From assembly GCF_019175385.1 (NCBI RefSeq), contig NC_083348.1, positions 2,061,001 to 2,125,000 of the forward strand: DNA of 64,000 nucleotides, read 5' to 3'. Within the stretch, counting starts at the first letter, position 1; each line of letters begins with the position of its first letter. The translations under genes and the position numbers were made by a program. This DNA comes from Lycium barbarum. Taxonomy: Eukaryota > Streptophyta > Magnoliopsida > Solanales > Solanaceae. The notes beneath the pieces were generated by a model that searched no databases, had not been told where the DNA came from, and saw only the letters and a list, made by a program, of their open reading frames with translations. Of this stretch, positions 24,701-36,700 are shown in pieces.

Positions 24701-27700
24701 TGAGGAAGAAAGATGTTAAAAGAGAAAAAACGATGCAAGTGATAAAAGATTGTCAAATGTCTGTCCAAAACATACCATAAAGAAATTTGATCCTAAAGAC
24801 TTCCTGAAGAAGCAAATTTACCTTCCTCAGAAAGGAAAAGAAAGAAATCGAAGAAGCATATTTTCAAAACTTTCCATCTGATGATGATTTTGCATAGGGT
24901 TATATAAAGGCAAATGCCATAAACCATTATACACTTAGACGTTCACTTTTATATTGTCTCCCCACCTAAGAAGAATTATGATACTAAAAGACTTTATGAG
25001 TAAGAATGTTTCTGAAACTCTCTGATATTATATAGGGTTAGATATAGGCAAATACAATAAAAACTCCTTAACTTTATGAAGGCACCCTCCTTCCTTTGGG
25101 CAATTTAAAATATTTTAAATTATTAACTGCTAATTAAGAATTTGTGTGTACTCATAAAAAAGAAAGTATCTGCTTACTGATCATTCATTGTGTAGTTAGT
25201 CTTTTGCTTATATTTTCTTGTTAAAGTGTGTGATCATCTCATCTAAAAGCTTAGACCAGCATTTTTGAAAGTGCGATGCAGGAAAAAGAGACAAGGCCCA
25301 CTTCGCTTAAAGCGCGAGAGAAGCGAAGCGCTCACTTCATTTAGTAAAACACTATTTTAAAATAATCTCAAAATGAACATTGTGCAAATAAACAACAACA
25401 AGCCCAGTATAATCCCACTATGTGGGGTCTGGGGAGGGTAGAGTGTACGCAGACCTACTCCCCACCTTGAAAGGTAGGGCGGCTGTTTCCGAAAGACTCT
25501 CGGCTCAAGAGAGGAGAGAAAGAAAGACAAGATAAGACAAGACAAAAGGTTAGATATGATCAAGTGTATTGAAAATAATATGAAAGCAAGGAATAACAAA
25601 GCAAGAAAGTCATGGTAAAAGGAGAATTAACTGCTATAAATAACTATGAAAATGAAAATAATGCAGGTAAATAAGCCATTATAAACCAGCAGATACTCGC
25701 AGAAATCAAGAGACAAGAAACTATACAACAATATAACAACTCTCAAGGGATGATAAACGCAACTACCTACTATTCTTCTACCCTAATATGAGTCCTCCAT
25801 ACCCTCCTATCTAGGGTCATGTCCTCCGTAAGCAGGAAATGCGCCATGTCCTGTCTAATCACTTCCCCCCAATACTTCTTCGGCCTACCTCTACCTCTTC
25901 TGAAGCCGTCGCTGGCCAACCTCTTGCACCTCCGCACTGGGGCATTTTCATCTCTCCGCATCACATGCCCAAACCATCTCAGCCTCGCTTCCCGCATCTT
26001 GTCTTCCACTGAGGCTATTCCAACCTTGTCTCGGATGACTTCATTCCTAATCCTATCACTCCTAGTGTGCCCACACATCCATCGCAACATTCTCATTTCC
26101 GCCACTTTCATCTTCTGAACATGAGATTTCTTGACTGGCCAACACTCCGCCCCATACAACATAGCTGGTCTAACCACCACTTTGTAGAACTTGCCTTTAA
26201 GTTTCGGTGGCACCTTCTTGTCACACAGCACTCCGGAGGCAAGCCTCCATTTCATCCATCCTGCACCAATACGATGTGTGACGTCATCATCAATCTCCCC
26301 ATTTCCTTGTATAATAGACCCAAGATACTTGAAACTATCTTTCTTCTGTATGACCTAGGTGCCAAGTTTCACTTCCACGTCAGCCTCATGTACTATATCA
26401 CTGAACTTGCACTCCAAGTACTCTGTCTTGGTCCTACTCAACTTGAACCCTTTAGACTCCAGAGTTTGTCTCCAAACCTCCAGCTTAGTGTTAACCCCGC
26501 TGCGAGACTCGTCAATCAGGACTATGTCATCTGCAAATAACATACACCATGGCACCTCACCTTGAATTTGCCTCGTCAATCCATCGATCACCAAGGAGAA
26601 TAAAAATGGGCTAAGAGCTGATCCCTGATGCAGCCCCATCACCACTGGGAAGTGCTCTGAGTCTCCTCCCAAAGTCCTTACCCTGGTCTTGGCCCCATCA
26701 TACATGTCCTTGATCACCCTAATGTACGCCACAGGTACACCTCTAGCCTCCGAGCATCTCCATAGAACCTCTCTCGGCACTTTGTCGTATGCTTTTTCTA
26801 GGTCGATGAATACCATGTGCAAGTCCCTCTTCCTCTCCCTATATTGCTCCACCGGTCTCCGTACAAGATGAATAGCTTCTATAGTTGAGCGCCCCGGCAT
26901 GAATCCGAACTGGTTCTCTGAGATAGATACGCCTCTCCTCACCCTCATCTCCACCACTCTTTCCCACACTTTCATAGTGTGGCTTAGCAGCTTGATCCCT
27001 CTGTAGTTGTTGCAACTTTGAATGTCGCCCTTGTTCTTGTACAATGGAATCATTGTACTGCATCGCCATTCTTCGGGCATCTTAGTCGTCTTAAATATGA
27101 CATTAAAGAGTCGAGTCAACCATTCTAAACCTGCCCTGCCTGCAGTCTTCCAAAATTCCCCTGGAATTTCATCGGGCCCGGTCGCTCTTCCCCTACTCAT
27201 CTTACGAACAACACCCTTAACTTCTTCAACCTTTATATTCCTACAATATCCAAAATCACGACACCTCTCGGAGTACTCCAAATCTCCCAACACAATATCT
27301 CTGTCCCCTCCATCGTTCAAGAGTTTGTGGAAGTACGACTGCCATCTCCGTCTAATGAGAGCGTCCTCCACTAGTACCCTACCATCCTCGTCCTTGATGC
27401 ACTTCACCTGATCCAAGTCACGTGCTTTCCTCTCCCTCACCTTGGCTAGTCTGTACAACTTCTTATCCCCGCCTTTGTCCTCTAGTTCTGTATACAGGCG
27501 TTCAAAAGCTGCTGTCTTTGCCGCTGTAACCGCTAGCTTTGCCTCCTTCCTCGTCATCTTGTACAATTCCCTATTCGTTCGCCTCTCTTCGTCATCCTTG
27601 CTGTCTACCAACTTCGCATACGCCATCTTTTTTGCTTCCACTTTCTCTTGAACTCCTCCATTCCACCACCAGTCCCTTCGGTGCCGACCACGGCTACCCT

Positions 27701-30700
27701 TCGAGACCCCCAGCACCTCTCTAGCTACCTCCCTAATGCAACTGGCCGTCCTATCCCACATATTGGTCGCCTCCCCACTATTCTCCCAGGCTCCCATAGA
27801 TCTCAGCTTCTCCCCCATCTCCAGGGCACCCGTCATGGTCAAACTCCCCCATTTGATCCTAGGCCTGTAGTCCACGACCCTCTTTCTCTTCCTTATCTTG
27901 ATTTCTAAATCCATCACCAAGAGCTTATGCTGGGTCGTTAGATTCTCACTCGGAATCACCTTGCAGTCTTTACAAAGACCTTTATCGTTCTTCCTAAGGA
28001 GTAAAAAGTCTATCTGCGTCTTAGCCACCGAACTACGAAAGGTTACCAAGTGCTCCTCCTTCTTCGGGAAACTCGAATTGGCCACCATCAGCCCAAAGGC
28101 TTTTGCAAAATCCAACAGTGCAACTCCTCCTCCATTCCTGTCCCCGAAACCACAACCTCCATGTACATCGTTATATCCCCCTGAAATTGACCCAATGTGC
28201 CCATTGAAATCTCCTCCGATGAATAGCTTCTCAGTGGATGGTATACTTCCCATCATTTCGTCCAAATCTTCCCAAAAACGTCTTTTCTCCTACTCGCCCA
28301 AGCCCGCTTGCGGCGCGTAAGCACTAATAATGTGCAAAATAAACCCTCCAACAACCAACTTAATCGTCATCAACCTATCGCTAACTCTCTTAACCCCTAC
28401 CACCTATTCTCGTAAGTCATTATCTACTAAAATGCCTACCCCATTCCTATCCCTCGACCTACCTGAGAACCATAACTTATACTCATCCACATCTTGAGCC
28501 TTGGATCCTACCCATTTAGTCTCCTGGATACAAGCTATATTAATCCTCTTCTTCTTAAGAATCTTAACTAGTTCGATGGACTTCCCCGTTAGAGTCCCAA
28601 TATTCCAAGACCCTATTCGTAGATTAGAGACTCCCTTAACCCACCTACCCCCTCTAACCCTCACCCCTATCCGAGAACATGACCCTAGTCCACCATCGTC
28701 TACCAAAGCCAGTAAAGCAAATATAAACTACTTGACCAGGCAGTAATCAATACTAAAATACAAGTTAGTACTAATCTAGATGAAAGTGTAACTACTACGA
28801 CAACAACGAAACAAGTAATGTAAGAATGCAAATTAGCAGCAAGGATAAAATACAGAGAATTAAAAAAATAAAATTAAAAAAACCGGAGGTACCAACTCCA
28901 GTTAGACAGAACCTGTTGACGCCGGAAGCACTATTCACGCCGGAAATACTGTTCATCCCGGAAAATGCTGTTCACGCCGGAAATACTGTTCACGGCGGGA
29001 AGCTTGAATCTGTCGGATCAGATAGAAGGAGAGGAGAGAAGAGAAAAGAAGAAAAGGAAGATAGGAGAAGAATAGGAGTGGGGGTGGGTATAGGGCTATC
29101 ACAAACCCTAGGAGAGAGAAAGAGAAAACTTACCTGGGGGAGCCACCGGGAGGTTGCTGGCCGTAGTTTGGGGGTGGCCGGAGTTGGGGGGTGTCCGGAG
29201 TTGGGGGGTAGGTGAGGGAGTTGAGGATGGGAAGAGGAAGAAGACCGTTAGTTTTAGAGAGAGAGAGAGAGAAGACTGCAAGCACAATGCAAAACCCAAT
29301 CTTTAGTAAATTTCCAAAACTTTGTATGATAACTAAATTATTAAGAACTGAATAAAAATAATATCTATTAGCAAATCTTTCAATTTAAAAAGGCTACGCA
29401 GCTGATTACTTTTCTGGTTATAAAAAAAAGTCTTTCTATTTAAAAAGTGAAAAGCTCATAATCATCCATAAGACAAGTAAAATCAAAGAAAACCGAGAAG
29501 GAAAAAGAAGCTGAAGAAGATTACCAAATTGAATAGATTAACAAACTGGACAACTACAACAACAACAACAACATACCTAGTGAATCCCACAACGTGGGGT
29601 CTGGGGAGGGTAGAGTGTACGCAGACCTTACCCCCACCTTAGGTAGGGAGACTGTTTCCGGAAGACCCTCGGCTCAAGAAAAAGCATAAGAAAGGTCAGA
29701 TACAGGCAAACAAATCAAAACAATTATGAAAATGAAAGTAAATAAGCCATTATAAACCAACAGATACTCGCAGAAATCAAGAGACAAGAAACTATAGAGC
29801 AACATAACTACTCGTAAGAAAGGATAGACGCGACTACCTACTAGCCTTCTACCCTAATATGAGTCCTCCATACCCTCCTATCTAAGGTCATGTCCTCGGT
29901 AAGCAGGAAATGTGCCATGTCCTGTCTAACAAGCTGGACAAAAAGAAAAAAAAAGGAAATAAAAGAAAGCAAAAGCACAAAACAATATTTTTAAAAAGAA
30001 AAGTAAGGGATACAATTTATGTTCCAGATGTTATTTATATGGGAAACAGGCAGAGACAGCCAACCATCTCTTTTTACACTTCAAAATCAGATCTGGAAAA
30101 TCTTGATTAACTTGGGGGGAATCAGATGGGTGATGCCAGGGAACACACAAAGGAGTCACTAGATAGTTGGGGTAGAGAAGGAATTTTGTCCAATCACAAG
30201 GAGAGATGGAGGGTTGTCCCAGCATGTATTTGGTCAGAGGTGTTTTTGAGGATAAGCAATGCAATATACAGAAGCTGAAGATGAATTGCTTAGTCCTTTA
30301 TTATTTTTGGTGTAAACAGGAATGTTTAGCATACGAACTGAAGATATTTTTGATGTTTTAGACAATATGTAAGGAGGACATAGATAGGAAGTTTCCTCTA
30401 TTTTGTAATTGTCTGGCTTTGGGGGACTAGACAGTTTGGTATAGTAAACCTGTTAATATATAGAATGTTACCATTATCCCCCCCAAAAAAAAAGTTTATG
30501 AAAAACAGAAAAGGAAAAAAGAGCTGAACAAGATTATCAAACTGAATAAATTGACAAACTGAAGAAGATTATTCAATTAAATAAATAAAGAACTGGAAAA
30601 AAAAAAAGACAAACAAGAAATTAAAAGAAACCAAAGCGACGAAACATAAGAAAGAAAAAAAGTCAAGAAGAAGCAGAAAAAAAAAGGAAAAAGAAGAAAA

Positions 30701-33700
30701 AACAAGCACAAAAAGAGCATAAGAGAAAAAAAGGAAACCGCAGAGAAGATGCAATGAAACAAGAAGAAGAAGAAGAATAAAATACATGGATTTTTAAGAA
30801 GCATCAGCCAGTCGAAGAACCCTTGTCGCAGGGAGAGAAGAGGAAGAGAAAGATCCTTGAATTTTTTTCTCTCAAACATGTTCCCACCTCTTCTTTTTCT
30901 TCTAAAAAGTTGCTTTTTTGAAACCAAGAAGAAGTGACGCTTTTTTGCTACCTCACTTCACCGACAGAACCGACCATTCATTCATTTTGCATTGCCTCAT
31001 CCTCATCTCGCTTTGCTTCATTACTTAGCGATCTTTTCACAACAATGGCTTAGCAGTTAGATAGCACATTATTATTTACTTAATTTTATCTTCAACACAC
31101 CCCTTCACGTGCGGGTCTGATAGTTTTCCATAGACCAATCACATGAATATTCTTTTTTGATAATGGTTGGGTACTCTGATACAATATTGAATTGTGTGAC
31201 CATCTCATCTAAAAGCTTAATTTCTCTTAGTTGCTAAGATGCTTCATTCTTCCATTTTCAATTTCATCCAGGAAGGTTAACATTAACCAACTATGCTCTC
31301 TACTTTGAGTCTGGTATGGGCTTATATGATAAAGCAGTGCGATATGATCTAGCATCCGACTTGAAACAAATCATTAAGCCTGAGCTAACTGGACCTTTAG
31401 GTGCTCGCCTCTTTGACAAAGCAGTTATGTACAAGTCCTCATCTATGTAAGTTTAATGTTTTCAGTTGAAACTATATATCTTAACTCACCAGGAATTTCT
31501 AACTTTAGTTAATACAGGGTAGATCCTGCATATTTTGAATTTCCGGAATTTAAAGGAAGTTCAAGACGGGACTATTGGTTGGATATCTGTCTCGAGATCT
31601 TCCATGCTCACAATTTTGCTCGGAAGTATAATCTCAAAGAGGGTCAGCAGTCCGAAGCACTTGCTAGGGCTGTTCTTGGAATTTACAGATACAGGGCAGT
31701 AAGAGAGGCTTTTAAAGTATCTTCGTCCAATTACAAAACCCTACTGTGTTTTAACTTGGCAGAAAGTCTTCCTAGAGGAGATGCGATCTTGGAAACTTTA
31801 TCAAGCCGCTTGATACTCCTGAACTCTGCCGGCAATCAATGTGGATTATTGGGTTCTCCTAGTGCAACGAGACAGGTGGTACACCCAGTGTCACGGGTAT
31901 CACTTTGTAGACTTGGAATTATCTCATGCAAGGAGGTTGACATAATTGGAGAAGCAACAAGTTTAGTAGGAGATGTCTTTGTTGGTGAGGTAAATCCTCT
32001 GGAAAATGCTGTCAAGCAGTCCATGAAGAATATTGGAAGGGCTGAAGCTGCACAGGCGACAGTTGACCAAGTCAAAGTTGAAGGAATTGATACTAATTTA
32101 GCTGTAATGAAGGTATAAATGAACTCCTTTGTCTTTTTTTTTTTTGCTTAATGTCTTATTCCTGTGATTCTGGAGATTGCTGCTGCTTGTACTCCTTAAA
32201 TAGTTGAGCCCTGCTAAAGGCACTTCCGCATACAGGAAACTGCCTTACATAGTGAGTTACTTCAGTTCATCCTATGGTTAAAAATGGTGCAAAGATGAAA
32301 ACTGCAGTCTGGTTTTCTAGGGAATTAAGAAGGTAGCATGATTGTTGTTCTGCCATTCATATAGTCTTCTGTACATCTTTGATTTTAGAATAGTTAATAG
32401 CTTCACTTATTTGTGGCTCCCTTTGGTTGGCTTTGCTTATTATTGTTAACTTAGTAAGTTGTTCACTGGGTATGTTGTTGTTGTTGTCGTCCCTGCTCCT
32501 TATCTTTGAAAATATCACTTCATAAATGGGGATACTTTGTTGGCTTTGCTTCTTGTTGTAAAATTTGAAATGAGTTCCTGCGACCTCATCTTTGAAGAGT
32601 CTCACTTTGTAAATGGGGATAATTGAGTTGTGATATATTATTGCTGCTTAGAAACATATTAGTTGCAGAACTATTACTACATAATGTTCTTCATCAGGAT
32701 GACACTCTTTAAAAAGAAATGTTCTTTCACAGGAGCTGCTTTTCCCTCTCCTCGGATCAATTAATCGCCTTCAACTATTAGCTTCATGGAAAGATCCATG
32801 GAAGTCAATGTTATTTGTGGTGTTTGTAAGCTATGCTATAATCAGGTATCTAAGACTTAACTTTTCTCTTGTTTTATGTGTTAGACAAAACTCAAGTCCA
32901 ACATGTTGAAGGATTAATTTTTCTTGGCAATATTTTAATAGTAACTTTCTGTCTCTTGAAATTCTAGTTCGATTGATTTAGATGACTTTTTTATTTAAAA
33001 AATTGTAACAGAAATTCTCCTTTTAGGATGTGCATTGTCATCCCTTGCCATTCCTCATTACCTTGTAATAGAAATCAGTCGTGACTCTTTCTAGGTATCC
33101 AAATAAATCACAATAAGGCTAGAGTGAGGGAGGAGGCAATGCTGAAATTTACCTAGTTCTTCTATTGTTTCAAATTTTAAAAACAGTTATAAGAAGCCTG
33201 TATATTGAGTTTGGCAATATGAGTGTGCTGTTACAAAGCCACATTGCTCTCAGTTCTTTTTAAGAAGCCACATTTCTCTTACAAGCCTATGAAGTCCCTT
33301 TCTTTCTCATCTTTTCCCAAAGTCTAATAATCTCTCGTTATGTAACAGCCAGTTAGACCTATATTGGAGTATTGAAGATGCAAAATCCAGTTGGCTTGTG
33401 ACTTATAAAACAATCGGTTAGCTTGTGAATACCTGAAGGAGGAAATACATTTTTGGGGTACATAGAGCACCAAGGGTTGTCTAGGCCAAAATGGGATAGT
33501 CCAGATTAACTATTACTCCTGACTGGGTAGTAGCGAGGGGTTAATGAATTATGATGAAGCTCGCTACACTTTGATATGTGTTTGACATATGACACTACTT
33601 CTATGATATTCTTATATAGGTCTAGTCCATATTACTTTCCAAAATTTAATTTCCAAGCGTAGCCATGGAAGTAGTTATTTTGATTTATACAGAAATCGTC

Positions 33701-36700
33701 AAAAGCTCATATCATCACCAACAATATTTTCTCCTTCAGAACAGTAAACCAAAAAGTAGAAGAGAGATCCAGCAAGACCCAGACAGAGGACGAGAAATGA
33801 AAAAAACATGGTTGTGGCGAAAGAAGAAATTTTCAGTGAAAAAAAGGAGAAAGGAAAAAGAAAAGAAGAAAAGGTACCAACCAAAAGGTCCCTGACAAAA
33901 TAAAAAATGCTCTCAGGCACGGTTTTCGAGGTTCAGCTTTCTCTCTTCTGAAAGTTAAACAGTCCCTTTTCCGGCAACTTCACAGCAAGGAACATAGTTT
34001 CTCCTCAGTCATCTACCAGTGATTGTTCAGAAACTTAGTCAACATTCAATGCAGGGGAAGATAAGATTTATTTTTACTCAGGTTTTAAATCTTATGAAAT
34101 CACAAGGACACATTCAAGATTCCAGATCTGGTTCGACTGGGTGGAACGCAGCAGGAATATGTTCAAGAGAGTTAGTCTGAGTTTAAAGTTATGAGGTGGA
34201 TTACAGTACCAGTTTCTCAAAAAAAGTTATGCAGTGGATTGTGCATGTTCTCAACATGGCATCAAAGATCCAGAAAATGTCAGTCAAATGCTGGAAGATG
34301 GAAGATCTCCTTGCAGAGTTTTATGGCACATTGAAATACAATAAATATGGTAGGTACATCAGCATTATTGCTGTACAAGGAGATAGAGAGCAGTTACAGT
34401 TATTCCTGAGGGGACTTTTAAAGAAGGATGGGGGATCACATTACAAATAGAAAGATTCATTACTGCTACGCACGAAAAGTTGAGTCTCAATAAATAACAG
34501 ACACAACCTACCATGTATTTCAATCAAGGCTTATTGGACCAATGCATGAACCCACAAACCTCTATTCTCTGTCCAGTGTCGAACCAACCGCAGATGTGTG
34601 AGCCGATGTAATGCTCATGCCACCAATTAATTGTATTAACACTATTTATACTTTGCTTCCTCGGCTCTTTAAAGGGCTTTCTCAGATTTGGATTGTGAAT
34701 CCAAAGCTTTATGCCATAAGTAAGGAAGCCTTCAGCCACACCAAATTTGGAGTGCACAAACATCAAAAAATTCCCCCCAACACTTGATGATTGAGGTCTA
34801 GCATTCCAGCATAAACTATATCGTTGCTCAACCAACTCAAGCAAAGTAGAATCTACACACACCTGAGGAACCACATTCCTGTTTGACATTTTGTCGAACA
34901 ACTTGGAAGCAAACAGATCCTCTTCACATTTGTCATACACTCCAGTACTTTCGGCCATTTTGTCAGACAAATAGGAAGCAACTATAGTTGTCTTAAATTT
35001 CGTACTTTCTAGCCAGGTATTGAAGTAGACACTAGACGAATCAAGCTCTCGAGTACACAACATCCAGTTTCATTGCAGTTCAGACCTTCACTTCCTGGAG
35101 ATGTAGCATCACTTCCGATACAGATGTCGCACTGGCAATCGATGTTGCGTACACAACATCCACTTTCATTGTAGTTCAGACCTTCGCTTCCTGGAAATGT
35201 AGCATCACTTCCGATACAGATGTCGCACTCGCAATCGATGCTGCTTACACAATATCCATGCCGCTGCTGCAATTTGTTGAGATTCGCTGCTATTTCGCCC
35301 AATTTTACTGACTCCTGTTCCAATAGCTCGCCATGTTTAATCATGGCTTCTTCGTTTTGAGTAGTTCGAACATCTAAAACCTTCAGCCTTCATTGGAATT
35401 GAGCTTTCTCCGGTTGCGGAAGAATGATGTTACTCAATGTAGATCGCAATCTTATTTTCTTTAATTTTTTTAGTTAGGAATTGGTTTAAATGGAGCGACA
35501 CGGTTTGTGAAGATTCATATAGTAGACCCCAACTTGCTTGTAATTAAAGCGTAGCCATAGTTGTTTTTAGTTAGAAATAGAATTGATAATCTTGTCTTTA
35601 GCTAGGAATAAAGTTTACAGATAAGGTTTTCCCTAATTATATCTTTTTACTTAGAGATAAGAGTTCTGTTAGTTTCAGGAGTTAAATCGGATTGTCATAT
35701 AATTTGTTTGGAAGATTTTGAATAGTACCTAATGAACAATCTTTCCCTCTTCCTCTCTTATTATTCGCTCTCATCTTTCCTATTTCTCTCTATTCTTCCC
35801 CCCTTTCTCCTTTTTTTTTTCTTTTTTTTTCTTTTTTTCTTTTTGTTGCTACATCAAGTTTCGTATACAGAAGTACTTTCCATGCGTTGTAATGCTGGAG
35901 TAAGATTCATTTAACTATAATCCTTTCTGCTGAAGGTGAAACGGAAATTGATCAGGTTCCTTAGGTTTGAGGTGACCGGAAATTGGTTGTGCTTTTACCT
36001 GACAATTCTGATATTCTGACTTCTGGCAGAACAGTGTTGTTTTCATCTGTCTAAAATATACTGACTCTTTTATCTTTTTTCTTGTCATCCCTAGCTGTTC
36101 TGAAATGTTTCATTTTTTATATGCAGGGGGTGGATAAAATATGCATTGCCTGCTCTGTTGGTTGTGCTTGCAGTTATCATGCTTTGGCGTAGGATTATCG
36201 GAAAAGGGAGGCCATTAGAACCACTAAAAATCATAGCTCCTCCTCCAAAAAATGCTGTTGAGCAGCTCTTGTTATTGCAGGAAGCTATCAGTCAACTTGA
36301 GGCGTTAATCCAAAGTGGCAACATCATTCTGCTGAAAGTACGAGCTCTCATTTTTGCTGTCCTTCCTCAGGTATTATCATCTGAAGTCCTCATATTGAAC
36401 TGCTATTTGGGTTTTGATATTACTATTTCTTTATTCTTAGCATTGTTGAAACTTCGAAAACTCCATACATGGGAGGGGATTACACTTTAATATTTCGAGA
36501 ATATTTCGAGATGTTTAATGCATATATGAAGTGATTGTGAAAGCCGAGCAATAGTTGGACCTCGAAGAAGCTCTAGAAATTTGATACATAGTTGTTTTTT
36601 GCCGTTGATAATGTTGAAGAGTTGATATATGTCGTTGTATTATAACTTCACGGTTTGAGATACTTAATGCATACATGGTAGTGATGGAAAACCTAGCTAA

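Larger units (their letters stand above)
25379..29290 (-). mobile_element. Nearly complete RTE-clade LINE, minus strand
   Basis: The 3' end (25379-25500) has an AACAACAACAAG tail (TTG repeats on the coding strand) and the GAGCCGAGAGTCT-type 3' block shared with the copies at 9420 and 29552. The protein region follows at 25770-28706. A 5' leader with an 18-bp tandem repeat lies at about 28915-29000. The 5' boundary is not exact because I found no clean target duplication; 29290 is an estimate. Confidence 0.8.
32846..36126 (+). other. Intron 8 (3281 bp) with repeat and gene remnants
   Basis: The intron runs from GTATCT to ATGCAG. Up to 33660 I see only AT-rich intron. A coding-like stretch on the plus strand (34196-34450) contains [20 protein letters not shown], a motif type I associate with transposon-linked plant proteins, but its identity is unsure. 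The antisense gene remnant is at 34524-35344. A degenerate SINE-like end (ACCCCAACTTGCTTG...AAAGCGTAG) lies at about 35526-35560, and a poly(T) region at 35805-35845. Confidence 0.5.

Noticed and set aside
30569..30927. Hydrophobic Leu/Phe-rich antisense open frames
   Set aside because: They arise from a purine-rich tract read on the opposite strand; low complexity, not membrane proteins.
31836..32075. Antisense open frame across exon 7
   Set aside because: It is a shadow of the DUF639 coding frame.
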